A stretch of 64,000 nt of DNA from Ferdinandcohnia sp036962705 (GTDB lineage: Bacteria > Bacillota > Bacilli > Bacillales > Bacillaceae_L), in the NCBI RefSeq assembly GCF_036962705.1, contig NZ_JBALOQ010000057.1, forward strand, positions 6,489 through 70,488. Direction: 5' to 3'. Below, in pieces: positions 1 through 8,144 of the stretch. A program made the position numbers and the translations under genes. Position 1 is the first letter of the stretch; the number at the start of each line of letters is the position of its first letter. The notes under the pieces were generated by a model. It was not told the DNA's origin and did no database searches. It was given only the letters and a program-made list of their open reading frames with translations.

Positions 1-772
1 CGTCCCTTGCATCCATTCTCATATCAAATGTTGATCTACCAATCGATAACGCTGAGACCACCATGTCAATCGCGATCGAAAGCCCTGAGCCTTTCCAAAA
101 ACCTGCTGGAAGAACCTCACCACCGTTTAAAATAGCATCTGGGTCATTCGTCAGATTCCCCTCTGCATCATATCCCCCATCAAATGGGAGTTTCTCTCCT
201 GCTAGCGAATAGGTTTGCAACTTCCCGTACGAAAATAGAGACTGTGCCATGTCCAATAAAACATGTTCTCCATTTTTCTGTGGGATGGATAGAATTAAAG
301 GATTGTTACCGATTCGCTTTTCTGTTCCACCCCAAGGTGGCATATTAGGAAATGTGTTTGTCATGCAAATTCCGATACAGCCGGCATCAGCGGCCTTCAA
401 ACCATATGTACCACCACGAAGCCAGTGGTTCGTATGACTTAACGCAACACAACCGATGCCGTTTTCTCCAGCTAATTCAATCGCTCTTTCCATCGCAATA
501 CTCGCATTAATTGGACCAAACCCCAATTGCCCATCCCATTGCTCAAGCGCACCAATACCATTTTGTTTTTTCGGGTGCATGTTTGGCTTAATCGCACCCT
601 CGTCGATTGCCTTCACAATAGAGGGAAACCTATTCAATCCATGGGAATAGACGCCATCACGGCTGTTATCAGCGATAATGGATGCAGCGGTCTCCGCCAT
701 TTCCTCCTCAAATCCCCTTTTTAAAAGAACCCTTTTAAATGCATTTTTCAATTCATCATATGGTACACGCAT
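1..772 (-). CDS. 2,3-diketo-L-gulonate reductase-type oxidoreductase (malate/L-lactate dehydrogenase family), partial
   Basis: The gene runs off the left edge, so the C-terminus is missing; about 257 residues are visible. The translation begins MRVPYDELKNAFKRVLLKRG and contains SHGLNRFP, GFGPINASIAMERA, ALSHTNHWLRGG and IGNNPLI. These are the signatures of the NAD(P)-dependent Ldh2/YiaK family, and the similarity is closest to E. coli DlgD/YiaK, which reduces 2,3-diketo-L-gulonate. The His in SHTNHW is the expected catalytic region. The ATG follows an AAGGAGA ribosome site. The sulfurtransferase gene ends 25 bases upstream, so the two may be co-transcribed. Family is secure; the exact substrate is inferred from similarity alone. 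Confidence 0.85.
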   Translation of the reverse strand, partial: MRVPYDELKNAFKRVLLKRGFEEEMAETAASIIADNSRDGVYSHGLNRFPSIVKAIDEGAIKPNMHPKKQNGIGALEQWDGQLGFGPINASIAMERAIELAGENGIGCVALSHTNHWLRGGTYGLKAADAGCIGICMTNTFPNMPPWGGTEKRIGNNPLILSIPQKNGEHVLLDMAQSLFSYGKLQTYSLAGEKLPFDGGYDAEGNLTNDPDAILNGGEVLPAGFWKGSGLSIAIDMVVSALSIGRSTFDMRMDARD

Positions 773-797
773 GTCAACAACTCTCCTTGCTAATATT

Positions 798-1640
798 TTA
801 AGCCTCTTTCCCCTTTGCCACTGGATTATCTTTATAAGAAACCCAATCGCTATAGCTTCCCGCATATAGTCTTACATTTTTAAACCCTGCCATTTTTAAA
901 GCAATATAATTAGGGGTCGCTGTTACACCTGAGCCACAATAAACGATTATTTCATCTTCCTTGTTAAGGTCTGTAAATCTCTTTTTCTGCTCGTCGCTAT
1001 TTTTAAAGCTACCTTGCTCCATACCTTCTACCCAGCACCTATTAATTGCCCCGGGAATATGACCTGCAATACGGTCAATCGGTTCGACTTCCCCTAAGTA
1101 GCGACTTTCATCTCTTGAATCTATTAAGATAGGAGACTTTTTCTCCTGTTCAACGATTTCCTTTACTTCCTCATATGAAGCCAGCATGTCTTCACGAATA
1201 TTTACTTTAAATGAATCTGGTTCTACTTTCGGTACTTCCATTGTCGTCGGGTATCCCGCTTCGATCCACCCCTTAAAGCCCTCGTTTAATACATATACCT
1301 TGTCATGGCCAAGATACGTTAGTAGCCACCAAAAACGAGACGCAAACTGACCTTCGCCGCCGTCATAGGCGATTACTGTTGTTGAATTATTGATTCCCAC
1401 TTTCTCAATTTCATACTTAAACTGCTCCATATTTGGTAGCGGATGTCTTCCCCCATGCTCTAATGCAGGTGCCGACAACTGCTTTTCTAAATCAAAATAA
1501 AATGCGCCTGGAATATGGCTTTCCTGATAAAGCTGTTCTCCTTGGGTTGGATTTCCTAATTCAAATCGGCAATCTACTATTTTTACATCCTTGCTATGTA
1601 GTTGTTCAACAAGCCCTTCCATGTTCACGACAAAATCCAC
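798..1640 (-). CDS. Sulfurtransferase with two rhodanese domains (thiosulfate/3-mercaptopyruvate type)
   Basis: The 280-residue protein has two rhodanese domains. The N-terminal one is inactive-looking (VDCRFELGNP, GAFYFDLE). The C-terminal one carries the active-site loop YCGSGVTAT around residue 236, whose Cys accepts the persulfide. CGSGVTA resembles mercaptopyruvate sulfurtransferases more than thiosulfate-specific enzymes, but substrate cannot be fixed from sequence. The start is a GTG eight bases after a perfect GGAGG; an internal ATG 18 bases on is the alternative. It lies upstream of the dehydrogenase gene in the same direction. Its likely cytoplasmic role is sulfur transfer or cyanide/sulfide detoxification. 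Confidence 0.88.
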   Translation of the reverse strand: MDFVVNMEGLVEQLHSKDVKIVDCRFELGNPTQGEQLYQESHIPGAFYFDLEKQLSAPALEHGGRHPLPNMEQFKYEIEKVGINNSTTVIAYDGGEGQFASRFWWLLTYLGHDKVYVLNEGFKGWIEAGYPTTMEVPKVEPDSFKVNIREDMLASYEEVKEIVEQEKKSPILIDSRDESRYLGEVEPIDRIAGHIPGAINRCWVEGMEQGSFKNSDEQKKRFTDLNKEDEIIVYCGSGVTATPNYIALKMAGFKNVRLYAGSYSDWVSYKDNPVAKGKEA

Positions 1641-1777
1641 TCAAACCGCCTCCATCTTCCAACAATTTACTTCATATCCCCATTTTACAACATTCTAGGT
1701 AAGGTTGAAGAAAAACCCGTTTTTTAATTCATTATAGGGGGAAAATAGGAAAAATGAGATTTGAAAGGAAGAATCCA

Positions 1778-3370
1778 ATGAAAGCAACAGATGTTATAGT
1801 ACACTGCTTAGAAAACGAAGGTGTTGAGTATGTGTTTGGCATCATGGGAAAAGAAACTCTTGATCTCATGAATTCATTGTCAAAATCAAAACAAATTACG
1901 TATATAAATGTACGTCATGAACAAGGAGCCGCTTTTATGGCCGACGTCTACGGAAGATTATCTAATAAGGTTGGTGTATGCCTGGCGACACTAGGACCGG
2001 GTGCCACAAATCTTTTGACTGGAATATCAAGTGCTACTCTTGATCATTCTCCGCTTGTCGCTATTACAGGACAAGCAGGCTTTGAAAGTCAACATAAAGA
2101 GTCCCACCAATATCTAGATATCGTTAAAATGTTTGAACCCGCCACAAAATGGAGCGTTCAAATTAAGGAATCAAAAACCATACCTAAAATAATCCGCAAG
2201 GGGTTTAGAGAAGCACAAATGGAAAAGCCAGGTGCTGTCTTAATTGAATTACCAGAGAATCTAGCACCAGAAATGACTTTCTCTCAGCCAATACCGGTTA
2301 CACCTATTCCGAAATCTAAACCTACTACAGAAGCAATTGAAGCTGCACGAACTTTAATAGAACAGAGCAAAAATCCGGTTGTAATTGTTGGAAACGGGGT
2401 AATAAGACAGGAATCTGTGGCAAATCTCCGTAATTTCGTAGAATACCTACAATCACCTGTTATTCATAGTTTTATGGCAAAAGGAATTTTACCAAAGGAA
2501 CATCCACTTAATTATTTTACATTTGGGTTTATGAAAAAGGATGAAGCCTTACCTTTAATAGATGAATCAGATTTATTGATTGTCATTGGTTTTGATACAA
2601 TTGAGAAGCCGCCTAAGGATTGGAATAAAAAGAAATGCCCTGTTTTACATCTCAGTGCACTCCCAGCTGAAATCGATGAATACTACCCTGTTACAGGAGA
2701 ATTAGTTGGAGATTTAAATGAAACCTTACAGGCACTTACTCAACTAGAGTTTCCATCTAAGCAATGGGTTCCGTCTGGAAATCTAAAAGAACGAATTGAG
2801 ACGGCGTATCAAATTAATGTAGACCTAAAGGGTAAACAGGCACTTTCGATAGAGAATGTGTTAACCGTTATTGGATCTTATTCAACAGAAAAGACCATTA
2901 TGGTCTCTGATGTTGGAGCACATAAGCTAGCCATCGCTCGCACATACCAACCAAAACAAGCCGGTGGGCTTATTATCTCCAATGGATTGGCATCAATGGG
3001 GATTGCCCTTCCTGGTGCCATTGGCGCGAAATTAGCAAGACCAGATTCTCCTGTTATTTGTATTACTGGAGATGGAGGAGCGTTAATGAATATTTCTGAA
3101 TTAGAGACTGCCAAACGACTAGGCTTATCGATTATCGTAATTGTGTTAAATAATATGACGTTAAAATTAGAGGAACAAATGATGGAGGAAAAGTTCGCTA
3201 ATAGCTTTGGAGCGAGCTTTGGAAATCCTGATTTCTTGAAGCTCGCTGAAGGCTTTGGGGTAAGAGGATTAAGACCTACTCATCTGAATGAATTTGAGCA
3301 TGTATTGAGTGAAGCATTGAATATTAACAATGAACTTACACTGATCGATATACAATTGCCAAATCAATAA
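1778..3370 (+). CDS. Acetolactate synthase large subunit-like ThDP-dependent enzyme
   Basis: The product is about 530 residues and has the three-part ThDP enzyme layout. The N-terminal pyrimidine-binding part contains RHEQGAAFMADVYGR (catalytic Glu) and GPGATNLLTGI. A central domain follows, then a C-terminal ThDP/Mg motif GDGGALMN...LNN. It resembles AlsS/IlvB catalytic subunits, which condense pyruvate to acetolactate. No alsD, ilvN or ilvC is adjacent, so pathway use is unclear and another 2-oxoacid decarboxylase activity is possible. I prefer the ATG of MKATDVIVH, preceded by GAAAGGAAG, because family members start there. An upstream in-frame ATG at 1754 is also possible. A hairpin terminator follows. 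Confidence 0.85.
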   Translation: MKATDVIVHCLENEGVEYVFGIMGKETLDLMNSLSKSKQITYINVRHEQGAAFMADVYGRLSNKVGVCLATLGPGATNLLTGISSATLDHSPLVAITGQAGFESQHKESHQYLDIVKMFEPATKWSVQIKESKTIPKIIRKGFREAQMEKPGAVLIELPENLAPEMTFSQPIPVTPIPKSKPTTEAIEAARTLIEQSKNPVVIVGNGVIRQESVANLRNFVEYLQSPVIHSFMAKGILPKEHPLNYFTFGFMKKDEALPLIDESDLLIVIGFDTIEKPPKDWNKKKCPVLHLSALPAEIDEYYPVTGELVGDLNETLQALTQLEFPSKQWVPSGNLKERIETAYQINVDLKGKQALSIENVLTVIGSYSTEKTIMVSDVGAHKLAIARTYQPKQAGGLIISNGLASMGIALPGAIGAKLARPDSPVICITGDGGALMNISELETAKRLGLSIIVIVLNNMTLKLEEQMMEEKFANSFGASFGNPDFLKLAEGFGVRGLRPTHLNEFEHVLSEALNINNELTLIDIQLPNQ

Positions 3371-3420
3371 AAAAAAGGATGGTTTCTCTGCTTCTAAGCA
3401 AATAAACCATCCCTTTTTTA
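3371..3420. terminator. Bidirectional rho-independent terminator
   Basis: AAAAAAGGATGGTTT pairs with AAACCATCCCTTTTTT around an 18-base loop. It has A/T tracts on both sides and lies between two convergent genes, so it can stop transcription from either direction. Confidence 0.85.
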
Positions 3421-3441
3421 TAATCTATTAGATGGCCTCCA

Positions 3442-4638
3442 CTAGCCATTTAGCTTTTTGATAAACACAACCTTAAGGTAGTTTCCTTCCTTAAACTGCT
3501 TAATCGTTTGGAAATCCTGAGGTAATGAAAATTCTTCTACCATTTTATATTTACTGTTACTTTCCTTAAATGCCGCATCAATAAATCCTTTGAATTTTGG
3601 CATGTCAAATGATGCACTATTTGTTGATGCGACAATGACGCCGTTATTCTCCGTAATTGCAATTGCTTCCTTGAGGAGGTTCTTATAGTCTTTTTCGGCA
3701 CTGAAGGTAAATTTCTTAGACCTTGCAAAACTTGGAGGGTCAAGGATGACCATATCAAATTTCAGATTCTTTTTAGCTGCATATTTAAAATAATGGAAAA
3801 CATCTTCAACGATAATATCATGGGCTTCATAATCAATTCCATTTACACTAAACTGTTCAATCGTCTTCGGTAAACTACGGTTAGCCAAATCAACACTCGT
3901 TGTCTTAGACGCTCCACCCAATGCCGCAAAAACGGAAAACGCCCCTGTATACGAGAAGGTATTTAATACAGTTTTTCCTTTCGCATACTTATCGCGAATG
4001 GTTCTTCTCACATCACGCTGATCTAGAAAAACTCCAACCATCGCTTCTTCATTAAAATAGACAGCAAAGTTTACCCCGTTCTCTTTTACAAGAATCGGAA
4101 ATTGCCCTCTCTCACCAGCTATAAATCCATCTTCCTCAATAAATTTTCCATCAGCACGAAATCTTTTTTTCTGGTATATCGCTTTGTACTCTATGAGGTT
4201 TTTAAGTGAGGTAACCACATGATCGGAATACGTATAAATTCCTTCACTATACCAATTGATTAAGTAATAGCCATCAAAATAATCAATGGTGAAACCTCCG
4301 ATTCCGTCTCCTTCTCCATTAAAGACTCGAAAAGCGGTCGTTTCCTTATCTCTAAAAAAGGATTTTCTTTTATCTAATGCTGCTTTAATCTTCCTATCAA
4401 AAAAGGATTGATCAATTTTTTCATCTTTATTTCTCGTAAGCACCCAGCCGTACCCTTTATTTTGCTTCCCGTAATAACCCTTCCCGATAAAAGAATGATT
4501 TTCATCAACAAGGTTTATAACTGTGCCCTCTTCTAATTGACCGGTGTGGTTCAATACTTGTTTCGTGATAAGAGGATACCCTCCCCTATACTTATTAACT
4601 AGATTTGATTTTACCTTAATATTCAATTCCGTTCCCAT
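3442..4638 (-). CDS. Class I SAM-dependent 23S rRNA methyltransferase, RlmI/YwbD-like
   Basis: The 398-residue protein has an N-terminal PUA-like RNA-binding domain (about 1-80; GGYPLITKQVL, GWVLTR), a central EEHUB-like region (about 90-190) and a C-terminal Rossmann methyltransferase. The last contains LNTFSYTGAFSVFAALGG (SAM-binding motif I) and the catalytic-region motif LDPPSFARS. E. coli RlmI makes m5C1962 in 23S rRNA, and a corresponding rRNA modification is likely here. Length fits the family. The ATG is preceded by AGGATGAGAT. It is transcribed alone, converging on the ThDP-enzyme gene. Confidence 0.88.
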   Translation of the reverse strand: MGTELNIKVKSNLVNKYRGGYPLITKQVLNHTGQLEEGTVINLVDENHSFIGKGYYGKQNKGYGWVLTRNKDEKIDQSFFDRKIKAALDKRKSFFRDKETTAFRVFNGEGDGIGGFTIDYFDGYYLINWYSEGIYTYSDHVVTSLKNLIEYKAIYQKKRFRADGKFIEEDGFIAGERGQFPILVKENGVNFAVYFNEEAMVGVFLDQRDVRRTIRDKYAKGKTVLNTFSYTGAFSVFAALGGASKTTSVDLANRSLPKTIEQFSVNGIDYEAHDIIVEDVFHYFKYAAKKNLKFDMVILDPPSFARSKKFTFSAEKDYKNLLKEAIAITENNGVIVASTNSASFDMPKFKGFIDAAFKESNSKYKMVEEFSLPQDFQTIKQFKEGNYLKVVFIKKLNG

Positions 4639-4697
4639 GATCTCATCCTATCTAATGTGTCTACTTTTACCTATAATACATTTCTCCTTACAAATTT

Positions 4698-4745
4698 AAA
4701 AGGGGCAGTCCTCCGCTACCTTAAAGTAACGGGGAACTGCCCCTA
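4698..4745 (-). terminator. Terminator of the parM-parR cassette; member of a palindromic repeat family
   Basis: Read on the minus strand, GGGGCAGTTCCCCGTTAC pairs with GTAGCGGAGGACTGCCCC and is followed by TTTT. It lies just downstream of the ParR-like gene. The palindrome resembles one at 48778-48831, so it may belong to a dispersed repeat family. Confidence 0.75.
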
Positions 4746-4770
4746 CTGAATCTAATGCGCCTTGGCTTGT

Positions 4771-5358
4771 TTATTTATTCATTGCAGAAAGGAAATCCCC
4801 TAATAGGCTGTCTAAATTTGCTTCATCTTGATCCTTTTCCTCTTCTACCGGTTCGTCTTGCTTGGCCGTTTCCCAGTTAAAATTATTTAAATCAGCATCG
4901 AAGGTATCTACAGCATTAGTTGAGGTAATTTCTTCCTCCTCATTTGAAGCTGCAATTTGTGGCTCAATCGCTGAAACCTCCTCCTGAAGATACAAAGCTT
5001 CATCCAGATCCAAGGAATTGCTATTTAATGACGCCAGTAGCGCGGTTGCTCGAACTGGATCCGTTAAAAGCTGATAAATGATGCTGCCCAGAAGGGCCTC
5101 AGAGTGCTCATGCTTTAGCCAATTCCTCTGGGATTTATTCAATTTATGAGGGAGTGGAACCGTGACGACTTCCCGCTCCCTTGAATAGGACTGGCCGACG
5201 CCCTGCATGACAAATTCAGCAATTTGGCTTGAAAAATTCCTGCGCTCTGTTTCCTTCAACTTTTGTAGTTGCTTTAATAAATGATCAGGTGTATCGGATG
5301 GTACGCGAAATGATATCGCTTGGCCCCTTTTCACCTCAGTTGAGGTAGACTTTTTCAT
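4771..5358 (-). CDS. ParR-like adaptor protein of an actin-type segregation cassette
   Basis: The 195-residue protein starts 16 bases after the ParM-like gene, behind AAGGTGATC. The basic N-terminal half (about 1-100; QAISFRVPSDTPDHLLKQL, RRNFSSQIAEFVMQGV) looks like a ribbon-helix-helix DNA-binding domain, in line with ParR-type centromere binders. The C-terminal half (about 125-195) is very acidic and probably disordered, but ends in the hydrophobic-acidic peptide LDSLLGDFLSAMNK. In characterised ParR proteins the C-terminal tail contacts the ParM filament end, so that peptide is the obvious candidate contact. Function is inferred from gene order and these features; I see no strong family signature. 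Confidence 0.7.
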   Translation of the reverse strand: MKKSTSTEVKRGQAISFRVPSDTPDHLLKQLQKLKETERRNFSSQIAEFVMQGVGQSYSREREVVTVPLPHKLNKSQRNWLKHEHSEALLGSIIYQLLTDPVRATALLASLNSNSLDLDEALYLQEEVSAIEPQIAASNEEEEITSTNAVDTFDADLNNFNWETAKQDEPVEEEKDQDEANLDSLLGDFLSAMNK

Positions 5359-5374
5359 AGGATCACCTTATCTT

Positions 5375-6547
5375 TTATTTTTTCACCGGCTCTTGTGTTA
5401 CTTTTTGCTTCTCATTCTTCCGTACATAGTCAGTGATGAGCTTATAATAAGCATTAGCCATCATCCAAATGCTCTCTTTTTCATCTTCGAAAAATTCAAT
5501 ATTATAGCCATCTAGATTATTATTTAATGTTTTCATATATTCCTTTAACACAATGGACCCGCCACCAACGAAGTAACAGATTTCTGTTTGGGAGTTTTTT
5601 AACCAAACATTGCGTAGTAAACGATATTGCTTTTTGGCTAATTCAAGTAGAATGCGATCTGTTATATCATGAACACTTGTCCGGCTTCCTTTTACCATAA
5701 TATGATTTCGATTATTCTTTCTTGTAATTATATCGACTACATCACGGCGACTATCTAATTCTACTCCATGCTTGGAGCGGATTTCCTCTCTAATCGCTTC
5801 CAATGATTCAGACACCCCAAGATTAAAGCCTTGTGCTTTGTCATCATCGACAGTTCGATTACGAATCACCGCAATATCAGTAGAGAGTCCACCAATATCT
5901 TGAATTAAAATTCGTTTATCAATTAAATCCTTATTAATAACCTTCAGATTATGATCCATTACGAGATTAATATAAGCGGCAAAGCCTTCTGGATAGATTT
6001 TTACTTCATTGAATTTAAGGTTTACCTTTAGTCCTTGGTATCTTGGTGTCACAAGAAATTCAACCTGATGGACAGAGCCTGTTAGCTTCGAGCGGTATCC
6101 TGCATCCTTGCCTTCCTTTACTTCTCGAAGCGGTAAACCTGTGCCGAGAGTGTAATTTGCATCAATCACATTTTTGGAACGAGGGAACGTAGATGTGTTT
6201 TCCTCTCTTACAGCATCCAAGGCCAATGTAGCAAAAAGCATAATCAATGTTTGATCTTCTTCTGATTTGCTGCTTCCTGGGTCCAATTCTGACGCGCTGC
6301 CGCTCTTAGTCGCCAAATGGCCAACACGATAGATCATATTATTTTCTTTTAGGGCAGGGGAATGAACCTTAATATGAATTCCTTCCAGTGGGTCCTTACT
6401 ATTTAATTCTTCTATTCCAATCACCGGACGATCCTCAGTGTCTCTAGCGATTATATTAGGTATATTTAATTCGTAATCTAGCTCTCCAAAGATAGCTTTA
6501 ACTGAGTCATTTCCAACATCAACTGCTGCAATTCTGGACATAGACAT
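5375..6547 (-). CDS. ParM/StbA-family actin-like segregation ATPase
   Basis: The product is about 390 residues with the actin/Hsp70 fold signatures. They are AAVDVGNDSVKAIFG near the N-terminus (phosphate 1), IQDIGGLSTDIAVI near residue 217 (phosphate 2) and YFVGGGSIVLKEYM near 327 (adenosine motif). Such proteins polymerise with ATP and push plasmid copies apart through ParR bound to a centromere. I take the ATG of MSMSRIAAVDVG, about 12 bases after AAGGG; an in-frame ATG at 6568 lacks a ribosome site. It heads a two-gene unit with the ParR-like gene, and an array of TGTNNAC repeats lies upstream. No replication gene accompanies it, so this is a partition cassette embedded between chromosomal genes. 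Confidence 0.85.
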   Translation of the reverse strand: MSMSRIAAVDVGNDSVKAIFGELDYELNIPNIIARDTEDRPVIGIEELNSKDPLEGIHIKVHSPALKENNMIYRVGHLATKSGSASELDPGSSKSEEDQTLIMLFATLALDAVREENTSTFPRSKNVIDANYTLGTGLPLREVKEGKDAGYRSKLTGSVHQVEFLVTPRYQGLKVNLKFNEVKIYPEGFAAYINLVMDHNLKVINKDLIDKRILIQDIGGLSTDIAVIRNRTVDDDKAQGFNLGVSESLEAIREEIRSKHGVELDSRRDVVDIITRKNNRNHIMVKGSRTSVHDITDRILLELAKKQYRLLRNVWLKNSQTEICYFVGGGSIVLKEYMKTLNNNLDGYNIEFFEDEKESIWMMANAYYKLITDYVRKNEKQKVTQEPVKK

Positions 6548-6659
6548 TTTAAACATCATCCCTTTCATTTAGTAGAGCATTTTTATGTATACTGACTTAC
6601 TAAAAGGTTATAAGAGATTACTAGATTCTACAATGACTCTGGCCGAAAAGATACATAAC

Positions 6660-6835
6660 TGTAAACCTGTAAACACTCTGTAAACATGTCGATTTTTGTA
6701 TACACATTTGTAAACTTCGAATACAAAAGTGTACACATGTTGTCGTTTCGGGATGTATACGGATTTGTAAACAAGTAAACGGAATTGTACACATTCTGTT
6801 TACTTTTCGTGTACACGTAAACACTTTTGTAAACA
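6660..6835. repeat. Iteron-like TGTNNAC array, candidate centromere (parC) for the ParM/ParR cassette
   Basis: About 176 bases hold roughly a dozen copies of TGTAAAC, TGTACAC or TGTATAC. Starts are near 6660, 6668, 6679, 6697, 6709, 6730, 6754, 6766, 6786, 6810 and 6829, with variants near 6774 and 6816 and one inverted copy near 6798. Spacings cluster around 11-13 bases or about twice that, roughly one or two helical turns. It sits directly upstream of the ParM-like gene, the usual position of parC. Role inferred from position and periodicity; unrelated direct repeats remain possible. Confidence 0.7.
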
Positions 6836-6840
6836 TCCGA

Positions 6841-6881
6841 AAATAAAAAAGGAATGCTACCAAATTTCTTAGTAACATCCC
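6841..6881 (-). terminator. proBA terminator
   Basis: On the minus strand GGATGTTAC pairs with GGTAGCATTCC (one bulge) around an A/T-rich loop, followed by TTTTTTATTT. It stands just after the proA stop codon and separates proBA from the repeat array. Confidence 0.75.
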
Positions 6882-6899
6882 CTACTCTTTCATTTTCAA

Positions 6900-8144
6900 T
6901 TATCTTATTTGCCCATTTCCTCGAATCGTATATTTGGTAGATGTAAGTGCTGGTAACCCCATTGGTCCACGTGCATGAAGTTTTTGCGTACTAATCCCGA
7001 TTTCAGCACCGAATCCAAATTCAAACCCATCTGTGAACCTAGTGGATGCATTGTGATAGACAGCTGCTGCATCCACTTCTGTGAAAAATTGCTCTACACT
7101 TTCAACTGATTCCGAAATAATTGCTTCTGAATGCTTTGTTCCGTAATGATTAATATGGGCAATAGCCTCGCCTACGTCCTCAACCACTTTTACAGTAACC
7201 TCTAGCCCTAAAAATTCTGTACCCCAGTCTCCCATTTGCGCAGGTATGACACCCTTCCCTACCTGCTGGACTGCTTCATCACCATGAATTTGAACATCAT
7301 GTTCTTGTAATGCGTTTATTAACTCCTGCAAATGGTTGGATGCCCAATCCTTCTGCACGAGAACATTTTCAATCGCATTACATACAGATGGACGTTGGAC
7401 TTTCGCATTTATCGCAATCTCTATCGCCATTTTTGGGTCAGCTGTTTCATCAATAAACACATGACAATTCCCTGCACCTGTTTCAAGTACCGGAACGGTT
7501 GAATTTTGAACGACTGTCTGAATCAATTTTGCGCCACCACGTGGAATTAATACATCAAGATATTCATTTAGTTTGAACATTTCTGATGCTGTCTCACGAC
7601 TAGTATCTTCTAATAATTGTACAGTCTCAATCGGTAGATTACTTAATTCAAGTGCACCTTGGATTACCTTTACTATCGCCTTATTAGAATGAATCGCTGT
7701 TGAACTACCTCGAAGCACTACGGAGTTTCCTGTTTTTAAACAAAGACTTGATGCATCAACTGTTACATTTGGCCTTGCCTCATAAATCATTCCAATAACC
7801 CCAAGTGGAACTCGAACCTGGGCAATTTTTAGGCCATTTGGACGCTCCCATTCCTCTATTAATTGTCCTATTGGGTCTTCAAGCTTTGTTAAGTGAATAA
7901 GGGCGTCTGCCATATCTTGAATCCGCTGTTCATTTAATTTTAAGCGGTCAAGCAAGGATTCACTCATCCCATTTTCTTTCCCAGTTTGTAAATCCTTATG
8001 ATTTTCTTCTAATATAAATGCTTGTTCTTTCAATAATTGCTCGGAAATCGTCGAAAGTGCCTTGTTTTTTTGTTCTGTCGTCGCTTTTGCTAGAGTTGCA
8101 GCTGCTATTTTTGCCTTTTTCGCTTTTTCAATTAACTCACTCAT
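6900..8144 (-). CDS. proA: Glutamate-5-semialdehyde dehydrogenase (gamma-glutamyl phosphate reductase)
   Basis: This 414-residue enzyme performs the second step of proline synthesis, reducing gamma-glutamyl phosphate to glutamate-5-semialdehyde with NADPH. The aldehyde-dehydrogenase-like fold is clear from IYEARPNVTVDASSLCLKTGN, VLRGSSTAI, the cysteine region KVQRPSVCNAIENVLV (catalytic Cys near residue 255) and the family ending TRFTDGFEFGFGAEIGIST. Length is normal. The ATG overlaps the end of proB by eight bases, which implies translational coupling. It is controlled with proB by the upstream T-box. Confidence 0.96.
   Translation of the reverse strand: MSELIEKAKKAKIAAATLAKATTEQKNKALSTISEQLLKEQAFILEENHKDLQTGKENGMSESLLDRLKLNEQRIQDMADALIHLTKLEDPIGQLIEEWERPNGLKIAQVRVPLGVIGMIYEARPNVTVDASSLCLKTGNSVVLRGSSTAIHSNKAIVKVIQGALELSNLPIETVQLLEDTSRETASEMFKLNEYLDVLIPRGGAKLIQTVVQNSTVPVLETGAGNCHVFIDETADPKMAIEIAINAKVQRPSVCNAIENVLVQKDWASNHLQELINALQEHDVQIHGDEAVQQVGKGVIPAQMGDWGTEFLGLEVTVKVVEDVGEAIAHINHYGTKHSEAIISESVESVEQFFTEVDAAAVYHNASTRFTDGFEFGFGAEIGISTQKLHARGPMGLPALTSTKYTIRGNGQIR

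Noticed and set aside
249..724. Plus-strand open frames over the left edge
   Set aside because: They are antisense shadows of the DlgD/YiaK-type dehydrogenase, whose minus-strand translation is continuous and matches a known family.
6660..6835. Repeat array as a CRISPR
   Set aside because: Units are only seven bases, imperfect, and without regular spacers or cas genes.
6621..6878. Open reading frames on the minus strand through the TGTNNAC array (62-85 residues)
   Set aside because: They are low-complexity products of the repeats, lack ribosome sites and overlap the proBA terminator; the DNA is better explained as a protein-binding array.
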